64,000 nt of DNA from Bog-473 sp963711065 (GCA_963711065.1 CAVQCO010000007.1:868001-932000); one strand, 5' to 3'; positions 25,897 to 34,654 are shown, counted from the stretch's first letter. Numbers and translations: made by a program. The notes: generated by a model not told the origin, from the letters alone.

Positions 25897-27065
25897 CGCG
25901 CCCCCCGGCCGGCGGCCGGGGCGAAGGGGGCGTCGAGCAGCGCGGGCGGGTGCGCCTCGCCGCCCGAGCACCACGCGTCGTCGCGGGCCAGTCCCTCGGC
26001 GTCGGAGGCGTCGAGGACGCCGAAGCGCAGCCCCGGGTGGAGCCAGCGGCCCGGGTCGAGGGCGAAGGTGGGGTAGACGGTGAGCCGGGGGGCCAGAGTG
26101 TGGCCGCCCGCCTCGGTGGCCGCCCGGAGCACCTCGAGCGCCGGCCAGGCCCGTTCGGGGTTCACGTGGTCGGCCGTCACCGGGGACACGCCGCCCCAGT
26201 CGTCGATGCCGGCGTCGAGCAGGGCCCCGAGCTCGTCGGAGAGGTTGGGGGGCGCCTGCACGTGGACGTCGGGCGGCAGGACGAGGCGCGCCGCGGCGAT
26301 GGCCCACTGCAGGTCCTCGGCCGGGCAGGGCTCGGCCCGGGCCATGGCGGTGCCGGGCTTGGGCAGGAAGTTCTGGACGATGACCTCCTGGACGTGCCCG
26401 TGCCGCCCGTGGGAGGCGGCGATGGCCCGGAGCGCCGCCAGCTGGCCGGCGCGGTCGTCGCCGATACCGACGAGGATGCCCGTGGTGAAGGGGATGGCGA
26501 GCTCCCCGGCGGCCTCGAGCGTGGCCAGCCGGCGGGCCGGCTCCTTGTCGGGCGCGCCGCGGTGGGCGGCCAGGCCCTCCGCCAGCGACTCGAGCATCAT
26601 CCCCTGGCTCGCCGCCACCTCGCGCAGCCGGGCCAGCTCGTCGCCGAAGAGCGCCCCGGCGTTGGCGTGGGGCAGGAGCCCGGTCTCCTCCACCACGAGC
26701 CGGCACATCGCGGCGAGATAGTCGACCGTCGACGCGTGGCCGTGCGCGTCGAGCCAGTCGCGCGCCACGGGGTAGCGCAGCTCCGGCCGCTCGCCGAGCG
26801 TGAAGAGCGCCTCGTGGCAGCCGGCGGCACGCCCGGCGCGGGCCACGGCGAGCACCTCCTCGGGGGTCAGGTAGGGGGCGGCGAGGCGGGCGGGCGCCTT
26901 GGCGAAGGTGCAGTAGCCGCAGCGGTCGCGGCACAGCATGGTGAGGGGGATGAACACCTTGGGGGAGAAGGTGACCCGGCGTCCGTGCGCTCCGTCGCGC
27001 ACGACCCGGGCGAGTGCGGTGAGGTCGGCCAGCGGCAGGCGGAGGAGATCGGCGTCGGGGAGCAC
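25749..27065 (-). CDS. cofG: F420 synthase CofG subunit/domain (fbiC N-terminal half)
   Basis: Radical SAM protein with cluster motif CRDRCGYC in MLCRDRCGYCTFAKAP, followed by PYLTPEEVLAVAR, QEVIVQNFLPKPGT and DWGGVSPVTADHVNPE, the CofG signatures. The frame is convincing to about 25905 (near 388 residues). The last 50 residues (WPRSWPASPSATRSARRR and onward) are Arg/Ser/Pro-rich and are the out-of-frame reading of the cofH start, so the annotated end at 25749 is probably artificial. It starts at ATG 27065, 9 bases after the pgl stop. A one-base insertion in the G6 run would fuse it with cofH into a 759-residue FbiC. Confidence 0.88.
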   Translation of the reverse strand: MLPDADLLRLPLADLTALARVVRDGAHGRRVTFSPKVFIPLTMLCRDRCGYCTFAKAPARLAAPYLTPEEVLAVARAGRAAGCHEALFTLGERPELRYPVARDWLDAHGHASTVDYLAAMCRLVVEETGLLPHANAGALFGDELARLREVAASQGMMLESLAEGLAAHRGAPDKEPARRLATLEAAGELAIPFTTGILVGIGDDRAGQLAALRAIAASHGRHGHVQEVIVQNFLPKPGTAMARAEPCPAEDLQWAIAAARLVLPPDVHVQAPPNLSDELGALLDAGIDDWGGVSPVTADHVNPERAWPALEVLRAATEAGGHTLAPRLTVYPTFALDPGRWLHPGLRFGVLDASDAEGLARDDAWCSGGEAHPPALLDAPFAPAAGRGARWPRSWPASPSATRSARRRSSPSSAPGAPRCAWWPRSPTTCGAGRSATP

Positions 27066-27074
27066 GGGGCCAAT

Positions 27075-27752
27075 CTAGGGGGCGGCGGCGCGCGCCGGTC
27101 CGTCCACCAGCCAGATCGTGCGGCCGGCGTGCACGCGGGCGGCCGGGAGGTCCTCGCCGCGCACCAGCGCGGCGACGGCGTCGGCCTTGGCCGCGCCGGC
27201 CACGGTGAAGACGGCCACCCGGGCCGAATTGATGGCCGGCAGCGTGAGCGTGAGGCGCGGGTGCGGGTTGCGCCCGTTGGGGTCCTCGGTCGCACGGACC
27301 AGCTCGCCCGGGCCGGCGTCGAGGCTCGGGTCCCCGGGGAACAGCGAGGCCGTGTGCCCGTCGGGCCCCATCCCGAGATGGATGAGGTCGATGCCCGGGC
27401 CGGTCACCAGGTCGGCGATGACGCGCTGGTAGGCGGCGACGCACTCCTCCACCGGCGCCTCGGTCGGCATGGGGGAGAAGGAGCCCACCGGCCCCACCCG
27501 GTCCAGCAGGGCCTCCCTGATCAGGCGGGCGTTGGAGTCCTCGTCGTCGGGCGGCACGAGCCGCTCGTCGCCGACGTAGACGTCCACCACGCTCCAGTCG
27601 ATGCCCGCCGCCCCGGCGAGCACCTCGTAGCACGCCCGCGCCGTCGGCCCGCCCGAGAGCACGAGCGCAAAGCGCGGGCCCGGGCGCGCCGCGAAGGCGT
27701 CGAGCACCGCGTCGGTAAAGGCCCGCTGGACGTCGTCGACGGGGGTGAGCAC
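27075..27752 (-). CDS. pgl: 6-phosphogluconolactonase
   Basis: 225 residues, the normal size of the DevB/NagB-fold lactonase. Signature segments are LVLSGGPTARACYEVL, VYVGDERLVPPDDEDSN, LIHLGMGPDGHTASLFPG and TLTLPAINSA. It hydrolyses 6-phosphogluconolactone to 6-phosphogluconate, the substrate of the adjacent gnd. GTG 27752 begins 5 bases after the gnd stop; a longer upstream frame would overlap gnd and lacks conserved sequence. Confidence 0.92.
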   Translation of the reverse strand: MLTPVDDVQRAFTDAVLDAFAARPGPRFALVLSGGPTARACYEVLAGAAGIDWSVVDVYVGDERLVPPDDEDSNARLIREALLDRVGPVGSFSPMPTEAPVEECVAAYQRVIADLVTGPGIDLIHLGMGPDGHTASLFPGDPSLDAGPGELVRATEDPNGRNPHPRLTLTLPAINSARVAVFTVAGAAKADAVAALVRGEDLPAARVHAGRTIWLVDGPARAAAP

Positions 27753-27757
27753 GCGGG

Positions 27758-28697
27758 CTAGGGCGCCGGGGTTTCCGTCTCCAGGCCCTGCTGGCCCGAC
27801 TCCAGCGTCACGGCGTGGCCCCCGAACTGGTTGCGCAGCGCGGCCAGCATCTTCAGCTGGAGCGAGTCCTGCTTCTGCGAGGCGAAGCGGGTGAAGAGCG
27901 ACGTGGAGATCACCGGTGCGGCCACGCCGCGGTCGATCGCCTCCTGCGCCGTCCATCGTCCCTCGCCCGAGTCGACGACCACCCCCTTGATCTCGTCGAA
28001 GCCCGAGCCGGGCCGCAGCGCCCGCTCGGCCAGGTCGAGCAGCCAGCTGCGCACCACCGAGCCGTAGCGCCAGATGGACGCGATCTCGTGCAGGTCGAGG
28101 TCGAACTCGTCGGCCGTGCCCATGATCTCGAAGCCCTCGGCGTAGGCCTGCATCAGCCCGTACTCAATTCCGTTGTGCACCATCTTGACGAAGTGGCCCG
28201 CCCCGACCGGGCCCACGCGTGCGTAGCCACCCTCGGGCGCCAGCGTGAGGAGCGCGGGCTCCACGACGGCCACCGCCTCCTTGCTGCCGCCGACCATGAG
28301 GCAGTAGCCCTCGGTCAGGCCCCACACGCCACCCGACGTGCCGGCGTCGACGAACCCGACGCCCGAGGGCGCGAGCCGCTCGGTGAGGTCGATCCATTCC
28401 TTGTAGTTCGAGTTCCCGCCGTCCACGATCACGTCGCCGGCGGCGAAGAGCCCGGCCAGCTCCTCGACGGTCGAGTCCGTCGCCTTGCCGGCGGGGACCA
28501 TCACCCAGGCCGCCCGCGGCGGCGTCAGCTTCTGCGCCAGCTCGGCCAGCGTGGTGGCGGTCTCGGCGCCCTTGCCGGCCGCCTGCTGCAGCGCCTGCGC
28601 GCTCGAGGTCGTAGGCGACGACGTCGTGCCCGCCCTTGAGCAGGCGCTCGGTCATGTTCGCGCCCATCTTGCCGAGGCCGATCATGCCGATCCTCAT
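27758..28697 (-). pseudogene. gnd: 6-phosphogluconate dehydrogenase (short type), frameshifted
   Basis: ATG 28697 gives MRIGMIGLGKMGANMTERLL with the NAD(P)-binding GLGKMG motif and reads to DLERA. The conserved sequence then continues in another frame (QALQQAAGKGAETATTLAEL, then VPAGKATDSTVEELA, GGNSNYKEWIDL, KMVHNGIEYGLMQAYAEG) to the stop at 27758. The break is at a GCGCGC tract (28597-28602); adding one GC unit restores a 313-residue protein of the short GntZ/YqeC type. Conservation on both sides suggests a sequencing error or recent mutation. If intact, it oxidatively decarboxylates 6-phosphogluconate to ribulose-5-phosphate. AGAGGAG precedes the ATG. Confidence 0.85.
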
Positions 28698-28725
28698 GCG
28701 CACTCCTCTCGGTTGCGGTGCCGGG

Positions 28726-29841
28726 TCAGAAGGTAGCGGCTTTGTCGGTGAGCAACTGCAGGACCTCCTCGAAGGACTTGGCGAACGCGTGCACGCCCTC
28801 GTCCTCCAACGTCTGCTCGACGTCGAGCATGTCGATCCCCGCCTGGCGCAGCCGTTCCAGCGCGGCGGCGGCGTCGTCGGGGTCGGCGTCGACGGTCCGC
28901 CGCAGAGTGCCGTGGTCCTCGAACGCCCGCAGCGTGCCGTCGGGCATGGTGTTGACCGTGGCCGGACCGATGAGGCTGTCCACGTAGAGGAGGTCGGAGT
29001 AGCTGGGGTTCTTGGTCGACGTCGACGCCCACAGCGGCCGCTGCACCCGGGCGCCCTTGGCCCGCAACGCCTCCCAACGGTCACCGGCGAAGGTGTGGTG
29101 GAAGTGCTGGTAGGCGGACTGGGCCTGGGCCACCGCGGCCGTGCCCCGCAGGCCGAGGGTGGCGGCGTCGCCCCCTTCGCCCCCGGCCAGGGTCGAGAGC
29201 CGGCGGTCGACCTCCGTGTCGACCCGGCTGACGAAGAAGGAGGCCACGCTCGCCACCCGGCGCAGCTCCGCCTCGCGGCCGGCCGCCACGAGCGCCTCGA
29301 GGCCCCGCAGGTAGGCCTCCATCACCTCGTCGTAGCGGTCCAGACCGAAGATCAGCGTCACGTTGATGCTCCGGCCCTCGCCGATCAGGGTCTCGATCGC
29401 CGGGACGCCCTCACGGGTGGCGGGCACCTTCACGAACAGGTTCGGTTGGGCGATGGTGTCGTGGAAGCGGCGTGCGTCGCGCACCGTGCCGTCGGTGTCG
29501 TGGGCGAGCGCGGGCGACACCTCGAGCGAGACGTAGCCGTCCTCCCCGTCGCTCTCGTCGTAGAGGGGGCGCAGCAGGCCGAGCGCGCTGCCGATGTCGG
29601 TCATCGCCATCTCCCAGTAGGCGCTCTCGACGGTGTGGTCCTTCATGAGGGCGCGGAACTGCTCCTCGTAGGTCGCCTGCTCGCTCATCGCCTTGGCGAA
29701 GATGGTCGGGTTGGAGGTGATGCCCCGCACGCCCAGCGCGAGCAGCTCGGCCAGCTGGCCCTGCTCGATCCAGTCGCGGCGCAGGTTGTCGAGCCAGGGG
29801 CTCTGGCCGGCGATCTCGTAGAGGTCCTGCAGCTTGGTCAT
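28726..29841 (-). CDS. tal: Transaldolase
   Basis: 371 residues. TSNPTIF (residues 42-48) and the Schiff-base Lys in NLFVKVPAT identify transaldolase; INVTLIFGLDRY and SFFVSRVDTEVD are further family blocks. Length and sequence fit the actinobacterial Tal type found next to tkt. It moves a dihydroxyacetone unit between sedoheptulose-7-phosphate and glyceraldehyde-3-phosphate in the non-oxidative pentose phosphate pathway. It lies 48 bases after tkt and 28 bases before gnd, with AAGGGG as ribosome-binding site. Confidence 0.95.
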   Translation of the reverse strand: MTKLQDLYEIAGQSPWLDNLRRDWIEQGQLAELLALGVRGITSNPTIFAKAMSEQATYEEQFRALMKDHTVESAYWEMAMTDIGSALGLLRPLYDESDGEDGYVSLEVSPALAHDTDGTVRDARRFHDTIAQPNLFVKVPATREGVPAIETLIGEGRSINVTLIFGLDRYDEVMEAYLRGLEALVAAGREAELRRVASVASFFVSRVDTEVDRRLSTLAGGEGGDAATLGLRGTAAVAQAQSAYQHFHHTFAGDRWEALRAKGARVQRPLWASTSTKNPSYSDLLYVDSLIGPATVNTMPDGTLRAFEDHGTLRRTVDADPDDAAAALERLRQAGIDMLDVEQTLEDEGVHAFAKSFEEVLQLLTDKAATF

Positions 29842-29889
29842 CGGGAGCGCCCCTTTCGTCGTGGTCCAAGGTGGCCGGGCCGGACCATG

Positions 29890-31914
29890 TCAGCCCCGGC
29901 CGCGGGCGAGGAGGGCCTGCGCACGCTCCACGACGTGCTCGGCCGTGAACCCGAACTTCTCCATGACGACCGCGCCGGGGGCCGACGCACCGAAGTGGTC
30001 GAGGCCGATGGCGTCGTCGGTGTAGCGGTCCCAGCCGAAGGTCGAACCGGCTTCGACGCTGAGGGCGGGCACACCGGGCGGGAACACCTCGGCGCGGTAG
30101 TCCTCCCCCTGCTGCTCGAACCACTCCCAACAGGGGAAGGAGACGACCCGCGCCGAGACCCCGGAGCCGGCCAGGGTGGTCGCGGCGGCGAGGCAGAGCT
30201 GGACCTCGCTCCCGGTGCCGACGAGGACGATCTCGGGCGGCCCGTCGGAGTCGGCGAGGACGTAGGCCCCCCGCGCGACGCCCGTCACCGCCCGCCCGGC
30301 GGTCTCGGCGAGCACGGGGACGTTCTGGCGCGTGAGCACCAGGCCGACCGGCCCGTCCGCCTCCACCGCGATGCGCCAGGCCTGCGCCGTCTCGTTGGCG
30401 TCGGCCGGCCGCACGATGCTGAGGCCCGGCATGGCCCGCAGGGAGGCCAGGTGCTCCACCGGCTGGTGCGTCGGCCCGTCCTGACCCAGCCCGATGGAGT
30501 CGTGCGTCCACGAGTAGATCACGTGGAGCCGGCTCAGTGCGGCGAGCCGGACCGCCGGCCGCATGTAGTCGGAGAACACGAAGAAGGTGCCCCCCAGCGG
30601 CAGCACACCGCCGTGCGCGGCCATGCCGTTCATCACCGAGCCCATGCCGTGCTCGCGGATCCCGTAGTGGACCTGGATCCCTCCGGGCGACTGGCGTGCC
30701 TGTATCTCGGCGCCCTTGACCTTCACCCCGTTGTTGCCCGTCAGGTCCGCCGAGCCGGCCAGGAGGCCCGGCAGGCGCGCCGCCGTGGCGTCGATGCACT
30801 GGTTCACCGCGCGCCGGGTGGCCAGCTGGGTGCCCGCCTCGAAGGCGGGCAGGTCGTCGGCCCACCCCGGGAGGCCGTGGCCGGCGTGCACGGCATCCCA
30901 GGTCGCCCGGTCCCCGGTCCACGCGGCGAAGCGCTCGGCCCAGGCGGCCCGCTCCTGCGCCCCCCGCGCCGCGGCGCTGCCGTAGAAGTCGCGCACCTCG
31001 TCGGGGACCCAGAACGTCTCGTCCGGTGGCAGGCCCAGGATCTCCTTGGTGGCCCGGATCTCCTCCTCCCCGAACGGATCTCCGTGCGCCGCCGCGGTGT
31101 CGGTGAGGTGGGGAGACGGCCAGCCGATGTGGCTGCGCAGGACGAGGAGGGTTGGCTGCGCGTCGGGCCCGTCGGCGGGCTGCTCGAGGGCCTCGCGGAC
31201 GGCCGCCTCGAGCCCGTCGACGTCGTTGGCCATCTCGCCCAGGTTGTGCACCCGCCAGCCATAGGCCTCGAAGCGCTCGGGTACGTTGTCGTCGTAGGCC
31301 AGCTCGGTCGGCCCGTCGATGGTGATGTGGTTGTCGTCGTAGAACGCGAGCAGCCGCCCCAGCCCGAGGTGCCCGGCCAGGGAGGCGGCCTCGTGGGAGA
31401 TCCCCTCCATGAAGCAGCCGTCGCCCGCGATGACGAAGGTCCGGTGGTCGCACACCTGGTCACCGAAGGTGGTCCGGAGCCAGCGCTCCGCGACGGCCAT
31501 GCCGACCGCGTTGGCGAAGCCCTGCCCCAGCGGGCCGGTCGTGATCTCGATTCCCGGCGTGTCGCGGTACTCGGGGTGCCCCGGCGTGCGGCTGCCCCAC
31601 TGGCGGAATTGGCGCAGGTCCTCGAGCGAGAGGTCGTAGCCGGTGAGGTGGAGCATGGAGTACTGCAGGATGCACGCGTGGCCGTTGGAGAGCACGAACC
31701 GGTCGCGGTCCGGCCACTCCGGGTGGAGCGGGTCGTAGCGCATGATCCGCGTCCAGAGCACGTGCGCCAGGGGGGCGAGCGCCATGGCCGTCCCGGAGTG
31801 CCCCGAGTGGGCCTCTTCCGGGGCGTCCATCGCCAGCCCGCGGATGACATTGATGCCGAGCTCCACCAGTCGGGGGTCCTGCACCACGGGAGTAGAGGAG
31901 GTGTGCAACGTCAT
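29890..31914 (-). CDS. tkt: Transketolase
   Basis: 674 residues in three domains. Thiamin diphosphate motif GDGCFMEGISHEAASLAG...NNHITIDG (about 150-190) in the first, the Glu-containing YGIREHGMGSVMNGMAAHGG and SWTHDSIGLGQDGPTHQP in the second, and a C-terminal domain with VGTGSEVQ. It transfers two-carbon units among ketose and aldose phosphates. Start ATG 31914 gives MTLHTSSTPVV; upstream frame extension has no conserved sequence. It is the first gene of the tkt-tal-gnd-pgl-cofGH-LOG-amidase cluster and is divergent from a thioesterase gene. Confidence 0.96.
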   Translation of the reverse strand: MTLHTSSTPVVQDPRLVELGINVIRGLAMDAPEEAHSGHSGTAMALAPLAHVLWTRIMRYDPLHPEWPDRDRFVLSNGHACILQYSMLHLTGYDLSLEDLRQFRQWGSRTPGHPEYRDTPGIEITTGPLGQGFANAVGMAVAERWLRTTFGDQVCDHRTFVIAGDGCFMEGISHEAASLAGHLGLGRLLAFYDDNHITIDGPTELAYDDNVPERFEAYGWRVHNLGEMANDVDGLEAAVREALEQPADGPDAQPTLLVLRSHIGWPSPHLTDTAAAHGDPFGEEEIRATKEILGLPPDETFWVPDEVRDFYGSAAARGAQERAAWAERFAAWTGDRATWDAVHAGHGLPGWADDLPAFEAGTQLATRRAVNQCIDATAARLPGLLAGSADLTGNNGVKVKGAEIQARQSPGGIQVHYGIREHGMGSVMNGMAAHGGVLPLGGTFFVFSDYMRPAVRLAALSRLHVIYSWTHDSIGLGQDGPTHQPVEHLASLRAMPGLSIVRPADANETAQAWRIAVEADGPVGLVLTRQNVPVLAETAGRAVTGVARGAYVLADSDGPPEIVLVGTGSEVQLCLAAATTLAGSGVSARVVSFPCWEWFEQQGEDYRAEVFPPGVPALSVEAGSTFGWDRYTDDAIGLDHFGASAPGAVVMEKFGFTAEHVVERAQALLARGRG

Positions 31915-31974
31915 GGCCAACCCTAACCGTCCGTTCCCGCCCGTCGCGAGGGCCGTCACGTACTCTTCACCCTC

Positions 31975-32391
31975 ATGGCTTCCCGTATGCAGGTGCCCCC
32001 AAACAGCGACCTCACGCTCGGGATGACCTGTCTCGACAAGGCCGTCCCGGGCCGCTGCACCTGGCGGATGACTGCCGACGAGCGCTTCGCCAACCCGGCC
32101 GGGATCATGCAGGGAGGCTTTCTCGCCGCCTTCGCCGACTCGGCCATGGGGGCGGCCGCCGTGACCTACGTGGAGGGCCGGCGGGTCCTCGCCTCCAACG
32201 CGGAGATGAAGATCAGCTTCCTGGCCGCGGTGCCGCCCGGCGCCGACCTCAGCTGCACCGCCGAGGTCGTCTCCGGAGGCCGCCGCGTGGCGTTCGTGGA
32301 GGCCGGCATCGTGGCCCGCCAGGCGGGTTCCGAGCACGAGCGGCTGGTGGCCCGGGCCTCGTCCACCTACATCTTCAAGGACCGCGACTGA
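31975..32391 (+). CDS. Hotdog-fold thioesterase (PaaI-like)
   Basis: 138 residues with the hotdog core NPAGIMQGGFLAAFADSAMG; the usual HGG of PaaI-type thioesterases is QGG here. The remainder (ASNAEMKISFLAAV, ADLSCTAEVVSGGRRVAFVEA) matches the family's strands. It probably hydrolyses an acyl-CoA, substrate unknown. A TACTCT box lies 8 bases before the ATG, so the transcript is probably leaderless; the 60-base divergent interval to tkt must hold both promoters. Confidence 0.75.
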   Translation: MASRMQVPPNSDLTLGMTCLDKAVPGRCTWRMTADERFANPAGIMQGGFLAAFADSAMGAAAVTYVEGRRVLASNAEMKISFLAAVPPGADLSCTAEVVSGGRRVAFVEAGIVARQAGSEHERLVARASSTYIFKDRD

Positions 32392-32449
32392 CGCCGCAGC
32401 CGCCCGGTGTTTGCGTACGGTCGGCTCACCGACCAGGATTGTGCGCCAC

Positions 32450-32839
32450 ATGCCACGGTCAGACAACGGCACCCACGGGCTGCGCCACGCCGGAGACGAC
32501 GCCTTCCAGCTCACGGTCGACTATCTCAAGCAGGAGACGATCGAGCCGCTCAAGGGCCTGGGCCGATTCCTCTACATGGGGATCGCCGGATCGTTCTTCC
32601 TCGCCTTCGGGATCCTGCTGGTCCTCCTCGGGGTGCTGCGGCTGCTGCAGACCGAGACGGGCTCGGCGCTCCAGGGCGACTGGTCCTGGGTGCCCTATGC
32701 CGTCGTGGTCGTGCTGGGGATCGCCGTGATCGGGGTGGCGGCCTGGCGCATCACGGCCGGGCCCGGCCAGCAGAAGCTGCCCGAGGTGGTGGCCCGGCGC
32801 GAGTCGGGGGAGACTGGACTACGAGAGGGAGCGAGCTGA
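32450..32839 (+). CDS. Two-pass membrane protein (holin-X/DUF1469-like)
   Basis: 129 residues with hydrophobic segments at about 46-70 (MGIAGSFFLAFGILLVLLGV) and 85-108 (WVPYAVVVVLGIAVIGVAAW) flanked by charged ends. Layout and position resemble the actinobacterial holin-X/DUF1469 proteins that precede small membrane proteins of the DUF3618/DUF4235 type; this is inference from layout. GTG 32441 is an alternative start. Its TGA shares an A with the next ATG (TGATG). Confidence 0.65.
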   Translation: MPRSDNGTHGLRHAGDDAFQLTVDYLKQETIEPLKGLGRFLYMGIAGSFFLAFGILLVLLGVLRLLQTETGSALQGDWSWVPYAVVVVLGIAVIGVAAWRITAGPGQQKLPEVVARRESGETGLREGAS

Positions 32840-33072
32840 TGCCAGGCACGACGACGAAAGCGGGCAGCAACGGGCGCATCATCACGCGCGAGGACCTCCA
32901 GGCGGCCTACGCGCAGGTGATGGGTGAGGGCGAGGCGACGGCACGGGCCGCCGCGCCGCGCGGGCTCGCGGTGGCGGGCGCAGTCGCCATCGTGGTGATC
33001 GCGCTGGCCTTCCTGGCCGGGAAGCGCCGCGGCCGCGCCAAGTCGGCCGTGGTGGAGATCCGGCGGCTCTGA
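32839..33072 (+). CDS. Small single-pass membrane protein
   Basis: 77 residues: a polar N-terminus containing ITREDLQAAYAQVMGEGEA, one transmembrane helix LAVAGAVAIVVIALAFLAG and a basic tail KRRGRAK. It is translationally coupled to the preceding membrane protein. No family is recognised; the topology suggests an N-out or N-in envelope organiser acting with its neighbours. Confidence 0.6.
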   Translation: MPGTTTKAGSNGRIITREDLQAAYAQVMGEGEATARAAAPRGLAVAGAVAIVVIALAFLAGKRRGRAKSAVVEIRRL

Positions 33073-33073
33073 C

Positions 33074-33286
33074 ATGGACCTGCTCCTGCGGCGCTTCCTG
33101 CGCGCCGGCGTCCGCCGGGGGCTCGGCGGCAATTGGTACTGGTTCCTCCTCGCCGGTGCCACCTTCTTCCTGCGCCGGGTCCTGAACGACCGGACCAGCG
33201 CCGTGTCGACCGTGACGGTCTCCCCGGGCGAGCAGGTGCTCATCACGGTGCGCGACCGCAACACCGCGCCCGCCGCCGAATCCTGA
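33074..33286 (+). CDS. Small membrane-associated protein
   Basis: 70 residues with basic N-terminal RRFLRAGVRRGLGG, a short hydrophobic stretch NWYWFLLAGATFFL, and a beta-like tail STVTVSPGEQVLITVRD. It begins 1 base after the previous stop and ends 4 bases before trmI, so it is the third member of a small-membrane-protein operon. Function unknown. Confidence 0.6.
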   Translation: MDLLLRRFLRAGVRRGLGGNWYWFLLAGATFFLRRVLNDRTSAVSTVTVSPGEQVLITVRDRNTAPAAES

Positions 33287-33290
33287 GTCC

Positions 33291-34064
33291 GTGAGGGTCC
33301 CCCTCGCGGCGGGGGAGCGCGTGCTCCTCATCGACCCCAAGGACCGCCGGTACCTGCTGACGCTCGTGCCGGGCGCCACCTTCCACACCCATGCCGGCGT
33401 CGTCGCCCACGACGACCTCATCGGGGCGGCCGAGGGCTGCACCGTGACCGGCTCGACCGGCCGGGCCTTCGTCGCCCTGCGGCCCACGCTCGCCGACATC
33501 GTGTTGAAGATGCCCCGTGGGGCTCAGGTCATCTACCCCAAGGACCTGGGCGCCATCCTCATCGCGGCGGACATCGCCCCCGGGCAGCGCGTGCTCGAGG
33601 CCGGGGTGGGCTCCGGAGCCCTGTCCATGACGGTGCTGCGCGCCGGCGCATCGGTGGTGGGCTACGAGCTGCGCGAGGACTTCGCCGCCCGGGCCCTCGC
33701 CAACGTGGCCGCGACCCTCGGACCTGGCGCGCCCTACTCCGTCGAGATCCGGGACGTGACCGAGGGCATCGACGAGGCCGACCTCGACCGCATCCTGCTC
33801 GACATGCCCGAACCCCACAAGGTGGTCGGCGAAGCCGCCGCGGCGCTCCGCCCGGGCGGCATCCTCCTGGCCTACCTCCCGACCATCAACCAGACCGCGC
33901 TGCTGCGGCAGGCGCTCGACCAGGACGGCGCGCCGTTCGGGCTGGCGGAGACCCAGGAGATCATGCGGCGCACCTGGCACGTCGAGGCACGCTCGGTCCG
34001 CCCCGACCACCGAATGGTCGGCCACACCGGCTTCCTCACGACGGCGCGGCGCCTGGACGCATGA
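33291..34064 (+). CDS. trmI: tRNA (adenine-58-N1)-methyltransferase TrmI
   Basis: 257 residues: N-terminal beta domain, then a class I methyltransferase with SAM-binding VLEAGVGSGALSM (about 103-115) and LDMPEPHKVV, the TrmI motif IV equivalent. It methylates N1 of A58 in the tRNA T-loop. Its presence just upstream of the proteasome ATPase gene is a conserved actinobacterial arrangement, as in mycobacteria. GTG start at 33291; its stop overlaps the DUF1801 start (ATGA). Confidence 0.92.
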   Translation: MRVPLAAGERVLLIDPKDRRYLLTLVPGATFHTHAGVVAHDDLIGAAEGCTVTGSTGRAFVALRPTLADIVLKMPRGAQVIYPKDLGAILIAADIAPGQRVLEAGVGSGALSMTVLRAGASVVGYELREDFAARALANVAATLGPGAPYSVEIRDVTEGIDEADLDRILLDMPEPHKVVGEAAAALRPGGILLAYLPTINQTALLRQALDQDGAPFGLAETQEIMRRTWHVEARSVRPDHRMVGHTGFLTTARRLDA

Positions 34065-34408
34065 CGATGGACATGGGTGTCCAGGAGTACGTCGACGCCC
34101 TCGACCCCGGCCGGCGCGCCCTGTTCGACCGGTTGCACCGGATCGTCATGGCCGCGCGCCCCGACGCCGAGGTGGCACTGTCCTACGGCATGCCGGCCTA
34201 CCGGGTGGCCGGACGGCGACTCAATGTCGGGGTCTGGAAGCACGGCGTCTCCGTCTACGGCTGGCGCGCCGACAACGACGGGGGCTTCGTCACCCGCCAC
34301 CCGCGCCTCTCGAGCGGCAAGGGGACCATCCGCATCAGCGCGGGTGACGCCGAGGAGATCACCGACGAGGAGCTGCGGGCGCTCCTGGGCGGGGCGCTCG
34401 AGCCCTGA
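34061..34408 (+). CDS. DUF1801 (YdhG-like) protein
   Basis: 115 residues with the DUF1801 pattern: VQEYVDALDPGRRALFDRLHR, SYGMPAYRVAGRRLNVGVWKHGVSVYG and a C-terminal SSGKGTIRIS. The fold resembles the iron-chaperone/frataxin-like YdhG group; the molecular role is not established. ATG 34061 overlaps the trmI stop by 4 bases. It converges with the ferredoxin gene. Confidence 0.75.
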   Translation: MTMDMGVQEYVDALDPGRRALFDRLHRIVMAARPDAEVALSYGMPAYRVAGRRLNVGVWKHGVSVYGWRADNDGGFVTRHPRLSSGKGTIRISAGDAEEITDEELRALLGGALEP

Positions 34409-34417
34409 CGCGCCGCG

Positions 34418-34654
34418 CTAGTCGCGCTCGATGAAGATGCACTCGCCGGGGCACTCCTCGGAGGCCTCGACGACCGCGTCCTCCAGTTCCCCGGGGACCG
34501 CGGCCATCCCGGCGGAGCCGCCGGGGTCGTTCTTGACGTCGCCTTCTTCCTTCACGTAGGCCAGGCCGTCGTCGAGGAGGGTGAACACGGCAGGCGCGAT
34601 CTCCTCGCAGAGGCCGTCGCCCGTGCAGAGATCCTGGTCGATCCAGACCTTCAT
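34418..34654 (-). CDS. Small ferredoxin, probably 3Fe-4S type
   Basis: 78 residues with MKVWIDQDLCTGDGLCEEIA. Cys10, Cys16 and Cys68 (in EECPGEC) occupy ferredoxin ligand positions, and Asp13 replaces the second Cys of the CxxCxxC motif, as in single-cluster 3Fe-4S ferredoxins of actinobacteria. Cys72 is extra. The middle is acidic. It likely passes electrons to a P450 or other oxidoreductase encoded elsewhere. It is divergent from arc with a 192-base spacer. Confidence 0.85.
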   Translation of the reverse strand: MKVWIDQDLCTGDGLCEEIAPAVFTLLDDGLAYVKEEGDVKNDPGGSAGMAAVPGELEDAVVEASEECPGECIFIERD

